Part shown: positions 22,233-33,483 of the stretch, piece after piece
Layout: each line of letters opens with the position of its first letter
Numbering within the stretch: the first letter of the stretch is position 1
The notes under the pieces: generated by a model
What the model was told of the DNA's origin: nothing
The model's database searches: none
The model's input: the letters and a program-made list of their open reading frames with translations, nothing else
Made by a program: the position numbers and the translations under genes
Source: Gymnothorax reevesii
Lineage: Eukaryota; Chordata; Actinopteri; Anguilliformes; Muraenidae
Direction: 5' to 3'
NCBI GenBank assembly: GCA_029721435.1
Contig: CM056577.1
Coordinates: 113,830,219-113,894,218 of the forward strand
Length of the DNA stretch: 64,000 nt

Positions 22233-22395
22233 CTAGAGGACTTTATTAGGACGTTCAGAGGACTTTATATAAACGTCCCTGTAAGGTCTTCTAGACCTCC
22301 TCCTAACGTCCCCAGGACGTAAAGGGAACCCCACAAAATTCCGTTTAAAGGACGTTAGGAGGGGACCTTTAGAGGACTTCCTGGGGACTTCATTT
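22233..22395. repeat. Hairpin-rich repeat of AGGACGTT/AACGTCC words
   Basis: AGACCTCCTCCTAACGTCC (22293-22311) is matched in inverse by GGACGTTAGGAGGGGACCT (22350-22368). AGAGGACTT words occur four times. It is probably a fragment of a small repeat, with no coding frame. Confidence 0.55.
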
Positions 22396-23595
22396 TTTTA
22401 TGCTGGGAAACCACTATGTGCCGTGTAAAGATGCGCTCATATCAATCATGTTTATGTAACTAGGGATTCGTAAAGAAATTTACACACCTTGTTCTCCTAG
22501 TTCATTATGAGGGGATAATTGTGCTACGGCTGCCACCGTTTTACAGATAAAACTAAAATCCGCGAATATTCACTCCTTAATGCAGACTGACTGCCTGATA
22601 ACATCATTTGGCTTTTCAATTCCACTGAGACCTATCAGCCAATAAGACAGCATTTGGAAGTATTTTCCCGTAAAACCCCTCTCTGATTGGTCTTTCTTGG
22701 CTCTGTTCATTAAAGATAAGACAATATGAAAGTGCTGTCCTGTTTTATGTACATTCAGTAAACTGCCCAAAGTGAAGAACTATTTATGCATTCATATAAA
22801 CTAAATCGGGTTAAAGAAAACATCTTTGGGGCTACAGCCTCGAATGCTCTGGGCAGACGAAGCCACAATATGGCATTGAATTTTAAATAATTACATTCGC
22901 CAATGTGACAACTGCTCATAATTTTCTCCTCGTCACCGATTAATTACTTATGACCAGCGGCAGCGAGAGTCGTGCTGACGTTTTGCTCAATTGCGGGTTC
23001 GTGTTACGTGTCTGCGAATCGGAACGTCCCAGATAATGCCTGTAATCCACTTACGCTTCCAAGGCTTCCGCACACAAGCAGTTGTCGCCAGTCGGAAGCT
23101 TTTGAAAGCGCCGGGAAGCATCCGAAACTCGCGCAAACAATCGTAGAAAGTCAGTGATTGGAAAAAAAATTTCATCCCGTGATCCACTAACACGAGCACT
23201 AATGTAAGCCAAGTTGATTGTTTTTTATTTATTTATTTCATTTCGCAAGGTGAACACTAGTAGGCCTGTTTAGTCGTGCAGGGCAAATGCTAATTAAAGC
23301 ACGAGGAATCCATCCAATAAGCGTAAGGAAGGAAAAGCCGAGTGCAAGCACCGCGGTCGCAATAAGGTAGTACTAGGTTACCAATTGGCGACCTTTGGTA
23401 AATTATGTTTCCACAACGTGCAGAAGACGAACTGACAACGTTACGAAGTTACGTCGCCATGACTAATCAAGGAGTTTCACTTTTCCGGTTGTCATGATGT
23501 AAGTAGTTTCGTTGCCACGACGAATCCAAGGTCGCCCGGTTTCGCTGCCGCAGCGTAAATGTGTTAGCTGGGGTGTCCACATTGATTCTTGGTCG
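22396..23595. other. Unassigned sequence upstream of the Gmr1-type insertion
   Basis: No gene recognised. It is continuous with 29581 onward before the insertion, as the GTCG target duplication shows. Confidence 0.3.
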
Positions 23596-23668
23596 TGTAA
23601 TGTGAATATAGGCCACTAGATGGCAGTATTTACCTTTTTTTTGTTAAGCTCAGACTGGAGTCATGTTT

Positions 23669-23700
23669 AGACATGTCCTGGACATGTCTGGGGCAAGTCT
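23669..23700. promoter_or_regulatory. Three tandem p53-type half-sites (5' LTR)
   Basis: AGACATGTCC, GGACATGTCT and GGGCAAGTCT, each an exact fit to RRRCWWGYYY, separated by one base each (T, G). They lie about 50-80 bases upstream of the TATA box, a position where an activator could act. Binding is not shown by sequence alone. Confidence 0.55.
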
Positions 23701-23749
23701 CAGAAAAGTAAAAAAAAAAGGTCTAAATGTGGGTGGGGTCTGCAAAAGA

Positions 23750-23757
23750 GTATATAA
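23750..23757 (+). promoter_or_regulatory. LTR TATA box
   Basis: TATATAAG inside the LTR. The same box is present in the 3' LTR (29235-29242) and in the solo LTR. Confidence 0.7.
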
Positions 23758-24093
23758 GGCAAAGAATTGAGACAGTAAAGTAGTAGGAGAAATTGCAAGA
23801 AGATGACCAGACCTGCCATTCTGTTCAAGACCTGTGACGTTTCTTTTGTGGATTTCTTTGCCTGAGTTTGAGCATTTTCTTCATCCAGGACATCACCAAG
23901 CCACCCCACCAAAAAGGGACTGTAATTATTTCTGTTTTTTTTAATTTATCAATCTTGGTCTTTAGTTGTAGGTTGTTATTAGTCTTTGTCTTTGTTAAAA
24001 ATTAAATGTGTTTTAGTTGTTAAAACTGTGTTTGTCATCCCTTGCTGTTGCTGTTGTGTTATAAATGTAATAACAAATTGGGGCCATAACAAA

Positions 24094-24114
24094 TTGGGGG
24101 CTCAAGGTCCGGGA
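24094..24114 (+). other. Primer binding site, split tRNA-Pro-like
   Basis: Two bases after the 5' LTR, TGGGGGCTC and GTCCGGGAT are separated by AAG. Without those three bases it would be the exact 18-base tRNA-Pro binding site. Confidence 0.55.
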
Positions 24115-24207
24115 TAGACCATTGTGTGAGTAATTTATTGAAAATCTAACATTCCAAATTGTGAAATTGTTTTTGTGAATTTTCCTAGATATATATTGAC
24201 AACAGCA

Positions 24208-27200
24208 ATGGATGATTTCTTGGCATCACCAACCGTAGGGGTTTTGAAGTCTTTTAAAAAGACAGAACTGCTAGAAATTTGCAGACAGTTGGAGCTGACA
24301 GAGGTAAAACCAGCCATGCGAAAAGCAAGACTGGCTAGAGAGATAGTTGAATATTACATTGATGAAAATGTGTTTGCACCAGGAGATCTGGAACAGTTTC
24401 CAGTGGAAAATCCAAATATAGAAATGGAACTTAAATTAAAAATGCTAGAGATTGAAAGGGAGGAAAAAGAAAAACAAAGGCAGTTTGAGTTAGAAAAATT
24501 AGCAAGAGAAGAAAAACAAAGAGAATTTGAGAGAGAGAAAGAGGAAAGAGCAGAAAGAGAGAGACAAAGACAGAGAGATTTTGAATTAGAGAAGTTGGAT
24601 AGAGAAGAAAGACTCCAAATGGAGCGACTAAAAATTAAAATAGCAATGAAAAATAAATTTTGTGCTAGTCAGGAGGTAAAACTGGTGCCTCCATTTTCGG
24701 AAAAGGATGTTGACAACTATTTCCAATGTTTTGAAAAGGTAGCAAAGAGTTGCCAGTGGCCAAAGGAACACTGGCCTCTGATGTTGCAAACTGTCCTCAA
24801 GGGTAAAGCTCAACAAGCCTATTCGGCTTTGTCTGCAGATGATTCCTCTGATTATGAGGTTGTCAAAAAGGTTATTTTGAGAGCTTATGAGTTGGTTCCA
24901 GAGGCTTACCGACAGAAATTCAGAGGTCTGAAGAAATCTGAAAATCAGACTTATGTTGAATTTGCTAATGAGAAGCAGGTTTGCTTTGAGCGCTGGTGTA
25001 CTTCTATGGAGGTCAAGGATGATTTCAACTCACTAAAAGAGATGGTGTTAGTTGAAGAATTCAAGAACTGTGTTAAGGATGATGTTAAGACCTACCTCAA
25101 TGAGAAGCAAGCACTGAACTTGCAATCAGCTGCCAAATTTGCAGATGAATATGTTCTCACTCATAAGTCCAAATTTCAGTCTAGCAGTAACAATAAATGG
25201 TCCCAATTTCAGAAAAAGGGTTACGGTGATACCCAAGATTCCTCACCCAAAGACAAAGACAAATCTGGTGATGGTGCTCAGAAATCCAGTAACAGGTCTG
25301 ATCAAAGTGTGAAAGCTGACAGTGACAAAAGTGGTCTAGTTTGCAGTTATTGCAAGAAATCTGGTCATGTTACAACTAACTGTTGGTTCCTTAAAGCTAA
25401 GAAAGAAAAAGAAAAGGATACCAAACCAAATGCCTTTGTGAAAACAAGGTTAGAAACCCCTGTAGTAGATAACCAATCTGCTAAATTGCCTGCTTCTTGT
25501 GGGGCTAAAAAGCCTAATACAGCTGACTTTGTGAGGGAGGAATTTCTTCCATTTGTGTCAGAGGGATTTGTGGCTCTAAATGAGCATACTACTCCTGTCC
25601 CCATATATATCCTAAGGGATACCGGAGCTTCTCAGTCACTTTTGTTGATGGACTCCTTGGAGTTACGTGATGAGACCGCTTCAGGGGATTTCATACTTGT
25701 ACAAGGTATTGAAGGGAGGACTGTATCTGTACCCCTGCGCTCTATATTCTTGAAGTCAGATTTAGTTACAGGACAGGTAAAGGTGGGACTTATGTCAAGT
25801 CTACCTATAAAGGGTGTTTCTCTGTTGCTAGGCAATGACCTGGCTGGGGGCAAAGTAGTTCCCCCTGTACATCTTACTTCACAGCCGAGCACTGAAAATG
25901 GGGATGAGGACCCATCTCTGTATCCTTCTTGCGCAGTGACTCGTGCTATGGCCAAGAAGGCTAAAGAAGATGATGTTGTGGTGCCGTCCAGTACATTGAA
26001 TAGTCAGGACTCAGGTGGTTCGCCTCATGACTCTGATTGGCCTACTATGGTTTCTCCGTTTGAGGACTTATCAGATACTTTTATCAGTTCTCTATTCAGC
26101 CAGCCGGATGGGTCTGGTGATTCTGATGTGTCTGGAGACTTGTCTCTGTCCAGAAAGCGGTTGATTGAGGAGCAAACTAATGATCCTGAAATTGGTGTAC
26201 TAAAGAGGAGAGCCCTTCCTGAAAAAGAAATAGATGCAGTTCCAGTTGGGTATTATCTCAAGGATGGTGTGTTGATGCGGAAGTGGCGCCCTCCTGATAT
26301 CCCTGCCAATGCAGATTGGGCAGTGGTCAGGCAAATTGTTGTTCCGAAGGTCTATAGGAATGAGATCTTAACAATGGCTCATAGTTTACCTTTAGGAGGT
26401 CATCTTGGTGTTAACAAGACTGTTGATAAGATCATGAAACACTTCTTTTGGCCTGGGCTTCGGAAAGACGTTTCCAACTTTTGCAAAACCTGTCACACTT
26501 GTCAGGTAGTTGGAAAACACCAGTTAGACCCACCTGTAGCTCCATTGCAGCCTATCCCAGCATTTGGGGAGCCATTCTCTAGGGTCATTGTTGATTGTGT
26601 TGGTCCATTACCCAAGACTAGATCTGGAAATCAGTACTTGTTGACAATCATGTGTGCATCTACCAGATTCCCCGAAGCCATACCTCTACGTAACATCAAG
26701 GCAACTGCAATCTCGAAGGCTTTGATAAAGTTCTTCACGTTGTTTGGTCTTCCCAGGGAAATTCAGTCAGACCAAGGTAGCAATTTCACTTCAGGATTGT
26801 TTCAGCAGGTTGTGTATGAACTAGGTGCAAAACAGATTCTTTCTAGTGCCTATCATCCAGAAAGTCAGGGTGCCTTAGAGCGGTTTCATTCCACTCTCAA
26901 GACAATGATGAGGACTTATTGTTATGACCATGAGAAAGACTGGGATGAAGGGGTTCATTTGCTGTTGTTTGCAGCTAGAGAAGCAGTGCAGGAGTCTACT
27001 GGATTCAGTCCATTTGAGCTAGTGTTTGGTCATGAAGTGAGAGGACCTTTGCTATTATTGAGTGAACAATGGCAAGAGGAAGAGCCGCAAATCAGTCTGT
27101 TAGACTATGTTAGCAAGTTCAAGGAAAGATTGCGTGCAGCTTGTGACCTTGCCAAAGAGAACTTGAAATCAAGTCAGGGAAAAATGAAAACTTGGTATGA

Positions 27201-28947
27201 TCATAAGGCTAGAAGCCGTGAGTTTAAACCAGGAGACAAGGTCCTTGTGTTGTTTCCCTTGCAGTCCAATCCATTGCAGGCTAGATTTCATGGTCCTTAT
27301 GAAATTCTGACAAAACTCAATGATCTCAATTACATTGTGAAGACTCCAGATAGGAGAAAACCAAAACAATTGTGTCATATTAACATGCTAAAGCCTTATC
27401 ATGACAGAAATGCTAGGGTTGCAGCTGTCACTTCAGATTCTCCAATGGTCAAAACGTGTGAAGATGAGGGGGAGTTTCAAGATGATGAACCAAGAATTAA
27501 AGCTGAAGTTCTTTCATGTAAATTGTCAAACACTGAAGTGTTGCAAAATCTTGATGTAAAACTCCAGCACTTAGAACCCTCACAGAGAGATCAGTTTGAA
27601 AGGTTGATCAAGAAATATGAGGATTTGTTTCCTGATGTTCCAAAGAGAGTTACTATAGCCTCTCATGATGTAGATGTTGGTGATGCCAAACCAATAAAAC
27701 AGCATCCATACCGGATGAATCCTGAAAAGAGAAAGATTGCTGAGAAAGAGGTTGAGTACATGTTAAAACATGATATTATCAGACCCTCCAACTCCGATTG
27801 GAGTTCACCCTGTGTGCTAGTTCCAAAACCTGATGGAAGTACTAGATTCTGTACAGATTATCGCAAAGTCAATGCTGTAACTAGAACTGATGTGTTTCCA
27901 ATACCTAGGATTGATGATTGTATTGATAGTGTAGGGCAAGCAAAGTTTCTGACCAAGATTGATTTATTGAAGGGTTATTGGTGTGTGCCTTTAACTGAGA
28001 GGGCCAAGAGCATCTCTGCTTTTGCCACACCATCTGGATTGTACCAGCATGAAGTCCTACCCTTTGGCATGAAAAATGCCCCAGCCACGTTCCAAAGGAT
28101 GATACAGTCTACAATCGCCGGATTGCCACACACGGGTGCATACATCGATGACCTGATCACATGGAGTGACTCCTGGGAATAACATCTAAAAGATGTAGAG
28201 ACGTTGTTCCAGCGCCTGACCCAGGCTAACCTGACTGTTAACCTGAACAAGAGTGACTTTGGTTGTGCTACTGTCACCTATCTTGGCTACGTCATAGGCC
28301 AGGGTAAGGTGGCACCCATAAATGCTAAAGTCCAAGCCATCATGGACTTTCCAGTTCCTGACAACAAAAAAGCTTTGCGCCGCTTCCTTGGAATGATCGG
28401 GTACTACCGCAAGTTCTGCAAGAACTTTGCTGAGATTGCTCTCAGTCTAACTAACCAACTGAAGAAAGGCGTAAAGTTCACCTGGGATGATGCATGCCAG
28501 AGAGCCTTCGATCACCTGAAGTCTCTGCTGTGTCACTTCCCCGTGCTCAAATCTCCTGACTTCAACAAACCGTTCTCCATCGCGGTCGATGCTAGCGACC
28601 AAGCTTGTGGATCTGTGCTCCTACAGAGAAGTGACTCTGATGACATTGAGCATCCCGTGGCATACTTCTCCAGGAAGTTCAATCGCCACCAAAGGAACTA
28701 TTCCACAATAGAGAAGGAACTGTTGGCTCTGGTCCTTTCTTTACAACACTTTGAGGTTTATGTTTGTACAGGACAAAAGCCAATGATTGTGTACACTGAC
28801 CACAATCCGTTAACGTTTTTGAGTAAGATGAAAAACAAGAATCGGAGATTGTTGAATTGGAGTTTAATTTTACAGGAGTTTGACTTGGAAATTAAGCATG
28901 TGAAGGGTACAGACAATGTAATTGCTGATTGCTTATCCCGTGTTTGA
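24208..28947 (+). pseudogene. Gmr1-type gag-pol polyprotein, one in-frame stop
   Basis: The first good ATG is at 24208 (MDDFL); a GTG-led extension to 24175 is not needed. Gag has a charged Glu/Arg/Lys coiled coil at about residues 70-155 and a CCHC knuckle (C379, C382, H387, C392). Protease is near D471 (RDTGAS). Integrase has an HHCC finger from about H732 and catalytic D796, D855, E891 (35 residues between the last two), then a GPY/F-type module (FHGPYEIL). Reverse transcriptase follows with D1252 and YIDD at 1312-1315. RNase H has D1461 and ends in CLSRV at the TGA 28945-28947. The only break is a TAA at 28180-28182 (codon 1325), just after the YIDD region; the frame is otherwise open on both sides. 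The frame encodes the proteins for particle assembly, cDNA synthesis and integration. This copy is probably dead unless the stop is read through. Confidence 0.9.
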
Positions 28948-29070
28948 ATGTGTATATATATATCATGTGTTTGAATATTGTATGATATGTATATATAGAC
29001 AAGTGTTCACTTAACCATTTTGTATTGAAAAGAAAAATTTTGCCTTTATGAGTCAAAATTTTTCCCTTTT

Positions 29071-29080
29071 GGAATGGAGG
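29071..29080 (+). other. Polypurine tract
   Basis: GGAATGGAGG directly abuts the 3' LTR, the position of the plus-strand primer. Confidence 0.6.
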
Positions 29081-29576
29081 TGTAATGTGAATATAGGCCA
29101 CTAGATGGCAGTATTTACCTTTTTTTTGTTAAGCTCAGACTGGAGTCATGTTTAGACATGTCCTGGACATGTCTGGGGCAAGTCTCAGAAAAGTAAAAAA
29201 AAAAGGTCTAAATGTGGGTGGGGTCTGCAAAAGAGTATATAAGGCAAAGAATTGAGACAGTAAAGTAGTAGGAGAAATTGCAAGAAGATGACCAGACCTG
29301 CCATTCTGTTCAAGACCTGTGACGTTTCTTTTGTGGATTTCTTTGCCTGAGTTTGAGCATTTTCTTCATCCAGGACATCACCAAGCCACCCCACCAAAAA
29401 GGGACTGTAATTATTTCTGTTTTTTTTAATTTATCAATCTTGGTCTTTAGTTGTAGGTTGTTATTAGTCTTTGTCTTTGTTAAAAATTAAATGTGTTTTA
29501 GTTGTTAAAACTGTGTTTGTCATCCCTTGCTGTTGCTGTTGTGTTATAAATGTAATAACAAATTGGGGCCATAACA
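29081..29576 (+). repeat. 3' LTR
   Basis: Same length and, by eye, the same sequence as the 5' LTR. The p53-type half-sites lie at 29154-29185. Confidence 0.95.
29154..29185. promoter_or_regulatory. Three tandem p53-type half-sites (3' LTR)
   Basis: Same sites as at 23669-23700. Confidence 0.55.
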
Positions 29577-29580
29577 GTCG

Positions 29581-30371
29581 TAATATTTGCGAATGAGCTC
29601 GGAAGTTTGCGAATGATGCGACATCATCTTGCGTACTCGTGGCACAAAGGCCGAATTGTGAATGGAGTTGCCAGGTAGATTGTCTTTGTGTAGTGTCCAC
29701 TTGGGAATATATGGTCAGTTTTTTTTAAAGTTTATGTTAATATTTAGTTAAGTCGCCATGGTTTTGCACGGTGTTTCAATTGATTTTTGGTAAGTTTTTT
29801 TTCTCTCTTTCGCTGTGGGTAACAGAGTGTTCTGAGCAGCGATACATCGTCGGTAAGCAAATCTTCATGGTTCAGTCCCTGTCAGGCTTCAGGACGGACT
29901 TCTCTTTGAAATTCATTGGGTGGGGTGTAGTGTGGTGCGAACGTGGAAGCAGCAGTTGTCTCGGGAGCACATCGGCAGCCTCTGGGGAATCGCCATGTAA
30001 TGGTTGCTTTCCCGGGCTGTTGGGTTATCATCATGGCCAGTATATAATGTTTGGATTATTACAGGCAATGTCGTGCATAAATACCCACCATCACTAGCAC
30101 CTGAAGATTAGGGGAGAGTTTATTTAGATTCTGGTTAGGCAGTCAGGGAGGACGAGCTGCGGTGTAATGTGATCTGACGTGTACCAGCTGTGTGGGCTCT
30201 GGCTGTGCCCGGTTTCGGTGTAGTGTGATCCCGGTGTGTTGTTTGTTTTTAGGTAGGTTGCCTAAACTTTGATAGAGAGCATTACTTGTTAATCTTTGGT
30301 TGGTTTTGTTGCTATGTTCATTTGGCTCGTTTCTTGTTCTGCAGGTGCTGAGTGGGCGGGGGTTGTGTTTC
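29581..30371. other. Sequence upstream of the second LTR end
   Basis: No gene recognised. It could be the 5' part of the LTR that ends at 30710: CAGTATATAATG near 30039 could be a TATA box and a TG start could lie near 30163, but no matching target duplication confirms a boundary. Confidence 0.3.
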
Positions 30372-30710
30372 ACCTGGGAGTGCCTGGCCTGCCTCCCAGG
30401 AGCATTTAAACGACACGCCAGCTGCATTTTTATTTCTCTCTCATTACTTTTTCCAGCCACCGTGAGCCACGCCACTCGGCGTTGGGTTTTTCTTTGTTGG
30501 CTTTGGCCCATTCTTTTCTTTATTTTAAACTATACAACATCTTACACACATTACACATATACATCTGACCGCTAACACACTGATCCACGGATGTTCGCAT
30601 CTCATAACCCTTGTAGTATCTTTAATTTTTTTAAAAATAAATTATTTGTAAACCCTATTGCCGATCGTGTGTTTCCCTTTTTGTTGTGGCCATCGAGCCG
30701 GGTCATAACA
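30372..30710 (+). mobile_element. LTR 3' end, second copy
   Basis: Matches 1-328 nearly throughout and ends GGGTCATAACA at 30710. No primer binding site follows, so this is a 3' LTR or a solo LTR. Confidence 0.65.
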
Positions 30711-32094
30711 CTTAATATAGATGTAAGTGGCGCAGAGGGAACTAGGACAGAGGCCTCTTTATTACAATTATAAAGGTGAGGAGAGGAGCTCATTTGATTG
30801 GTGAAGATTTGACTCGGCTGTGTTAAACCCACACAGGAGCTTCTCTCCTCCTTCTTTGCCACTTGTGCCGACAGGAGGGACAGAGGTGGGACAGAGGAGT
30901 ATTTGCGCCGGGCTTCACCAGGCACGAAATTGCGAAATACGCCTGGATACACCCCGTTGGTGTGGCGCTCCCCCCATTCACCGCGCCTGCGCCTGGTCAA
31001 CGAATTTAGAGCCATCTGTGTCTTAAACCACTTGGCTCAAGCAACTCCTTCCACCGCAAAAAACAAATTTGCCTTAACAGCACTTGGAACTCCACTGGCA
31101 TCACCTTTAAACATTTTCTTTCCTTTAATAATAAAACAAACTTCTTTTACTGAATCATATTGCTTAATTTTTAGAGCCTTATCATGTTGCTTTGTGATTC
31201 AGCATTCTACAATTACTCTTCCACTACGCGTTACCTTTACAGTTTTAACATTACTGATTTCTTTCTTTGCTAATTTCCGAATCTCGTGTGCGCCACCGAA
31301 CTCAGACTACTAATGTCATTTTCATTTTTTGTGCCTTCTCTCCTTTTCTTCTTCACATCCTCGACCCCATCAGTTTCCATTTTTCTATATCCATTTATTC
31401 ACAATTCAGACTGATAAAAAACCATGCAAAAGTCTGAAAAACCGCTATTTGTAATACAAGTGAATTTCAAACTTTCGTCGTACATACCCCCACAAGCCAC
31501 GATCTACACAAAGCTGGGGGGGGAATAGGGAAGGGCATAATTACACAGGATTTGGATCAGAGGGGCTAAAGGACATGCAGGGAGGTGTGGCTACAAATAA
31601 GGAAACAGTCAAACAATCAATGAACGAGAGGTAGAGCAGGTGCCTGAGTGATAACAGAAAACACGTGGAAAGTGACAGATGACGAGAAAGACTACACTCA
31701 AATAAAGGACTGCTAAAATAAATAAAGAACATTGAAAATAAATGCACATACAAAAGACTCATAAAACATACCAATATAGACTCAGATTCTGACAAAATCC
31801 TTTTTTTTTAAGAGCAGGAGACCAACTGCTAGTCCACCCAGGAAAAGTAGTAACCAAAACCAAATTTACACCTGAAACGAAAAAGAATGGTACACAGAAA
31901 GATTGTAACAAAGTCACTTTCTCATGCACAGAAATGGGCTACCATCTTGGATTATCTTCTTTAGTTCCAGAAATTGGACAACTGGATATAATTGCAGCAG
32001 GACATAATACTATGTCAATTAGCAGAAGTCATCTCAAACTGAATTCATGAGCGCGACAGTGAATTTGGTGTACTTCAATGGCCTCGTATGGTGG
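30711..32094. other. Unassigned sequence
   Basis: No gene supported. Frames of up to about 137 codons occur on both strands (30602-31313) but overlap each other and show no family motif. A polyG run is at 31517-31523. Confidence 0.3.
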
Positions 32095-32435
32095 CCGACA
32101 GAGGTCACAACAAATGCAAACCCCACAACATGAACGCAAAAGTTTACAACAAACATAAATGCCACAACACAAAAGCAAAACTTTGCAACAGGAATGCAAA
32201 CACCACAACACGAAAACAAAAGTTTGCAACACGAATGCATAACGCCACAACACAAAAGCAAAAGTTCGCAACACAAATGCAAATGCCACTACAAGAAAGC
32301 AAAAGTTTATAACACACACAAACGCCACAACAGGAACGCAGAAGTTCACAACATGAACGCAAAAGATCACAACACGAAAGCAAAAGTTCACAATACGAAA
32401 GCAAAAGTTCACAATACGAATGCAAAAGCCACAAG
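32095..32435. repeat. Minisatellite of ~23-bp units
   Basis: Degenerate units built from CACAACACGAA and GCAAAAGTT run for about 340 bases. The minus-strand frames here (Cys/Val/Phe-rich, periodic) are a by-product of the repeat. Confidence 0.8.
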
Positions 32436-32544
32436 GGAAGTGACTGTGGGACAACTATTCCCGACAGTCCAAGTCATCGACAGGAAGTTTGTTTCGGAGT
32501 TCGCTGGCTGCTTAACTTAGCAGTGCTGAATAATGCTTTACTGG

Positions 32545-33010
32545 GGGTTTCAAGGCAATATTGATGTGATAAAAACGACATTTGGCAGGACCACTTATAG
32601 CTCACCACACACTATTGACAGATTAACTGGCTGAGTCGACACTGGGTGTGCACTTTAAAATGATGGTGATCAGTGGTGGCTCGTGAACTGGCAATAGGAG
32701 AAGCTTAAACGAACTCTTAAAATTAATGATTGGTCTTGACCTGTTTTCAATCATTCATTTAAATTACCATCACAGAAACGCGAAAACTCTCAACATTATC
32801 TGCTGTGGCCAGTTCTCATTTATAAAGTATACCTTGAAAACCCCATCAAAGCAGTATTCAGCACTGTTTTCAAGGCAGTATCGATAAGAAGGAACAACAA
32901 GATATTTGGCAGGACCATTCATAGCTCACCACACACTGTTAACAAACAGGGCTCAGTTTAACTGTGCTGAAATGGCTGAGAAGACACTGAGGTCATGACC
33001 TGTTTTTCAT
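32545..33010. repeat. Two diverged direct copies, shift ~325 bp
   Basis: TTTGGCAGGACCA followed by ATAGCTCACCACACACT occurs at about 32581 and 32907, with TTTCAAGGCA upstream of each. Confidence 0.7.
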
Positions 33011-33142
33011 CATTTTCAAGGTCATTTTCTGACAGAATCTGTGTGCCATTCCGCGCAAATACTGAGAGTACAACAGTCGGTTCGTGTTTTCTTGACCCAT
33101 TTCTGATATGGGCAATTTGACCTGCAGCTTTCAGTCAGCTGA

Positions 33143-33210
33143 TGTTACCATGTGGTTAGGATGCAGCGCTGCAGTCTGGACTGCCAGGGTTCAAAACCCA
33201 GCCTTATATG
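33143..33210 (+). repeat. tRNA-like SINE head or tRNA pseudogene
   Basis: TGTGGTTAGGATGC at 33151-33164 resembles an A box, and GGTTCAAAACC at 33188-33198 a B box, with spacing close to that of a tRNA. Stem pairing is poor. It may be the head of a tRNA-derived SINE. Confidence 0.35.
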
Positions 33211-33483
33211 AATATGTGTACTTGAGCGATCATTGCATTTTTCTTCAACAACCCCAATTCCAAAATAGTTGGGACAAATAGTAAATTGGTGAAAAAAATC
33301 AAAACGTAATGACTTTCAAATCACACCAGCCAGTATTTTAGTCACAATAGAACAGAGATAGCAAATGTTGAAACTTAGAAATTTTACAATTTTTTCCACA
33401 AAATGAGCTAATTTCAAATTTGATGGCTGCTACAGCTCTCAAAAAAGTTGGGACTGGGGCCTGTTTACCATGGTGCAGCATCC

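Larger units (their letters stand above)
23596..24091 (+). repeat. 5' LTR
   Basis: Starts TGTAATG and ends CATAACA. Contains three p53-type half-sites (23669-23700) and a TATA box (23750-23757). Confidence 0.95.
23596..29576 (+). mobile_element. Full-length Gmr1-type Ty3/Gypsy retrotransposon
   Basis: The 5,981-bp element has two 496-bp LTRs (23596-24091, 29081-29576) that look identical by eye, a primer binding site, one gag-pol frame (24208-28947), and a purine-rich tract (GGAATGGAGG) right before the 3' LTR. It is flanked by the 4-bp duplication GTCG (23592-23595 and 29577-29580). Pol order is protease, integrase, RT, RNase H, the order described for Gmr1 from cod and related deuterostome elements, not the usual Gypsy order. 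No env frame exists. Identical LTRs mean recent insertion. One in-frame stop interrupts pol. Confidence 0.95.

Noticed and set aside
23700..29397. 70-codon minus-strand frame present in both LTRs
   Set aside because: It is simply duplicated with the LTRs and shows no family motif.
22576..30715. A very long LTR from about 22580 to 30710, with CTTAA at both sides, interrupted by the Gmr1-type element
   Set aside because: The 5-base match could be chance and the implied LTR of about 2.1 kb has no support from the copy at 1-328.
30602..31313. Frames of 130-137 codons on both strands
   Set aside because: They overlap each other, have no recognisable domain, and lie in unassigned repeat-like sequence.
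32029..32520. Cys/Val/Phe-rich minus-strand frames and the plus-strand Asn/Lys/Thr frame
   Set aside because: Periodic translation of the 23-bp minisatellite.
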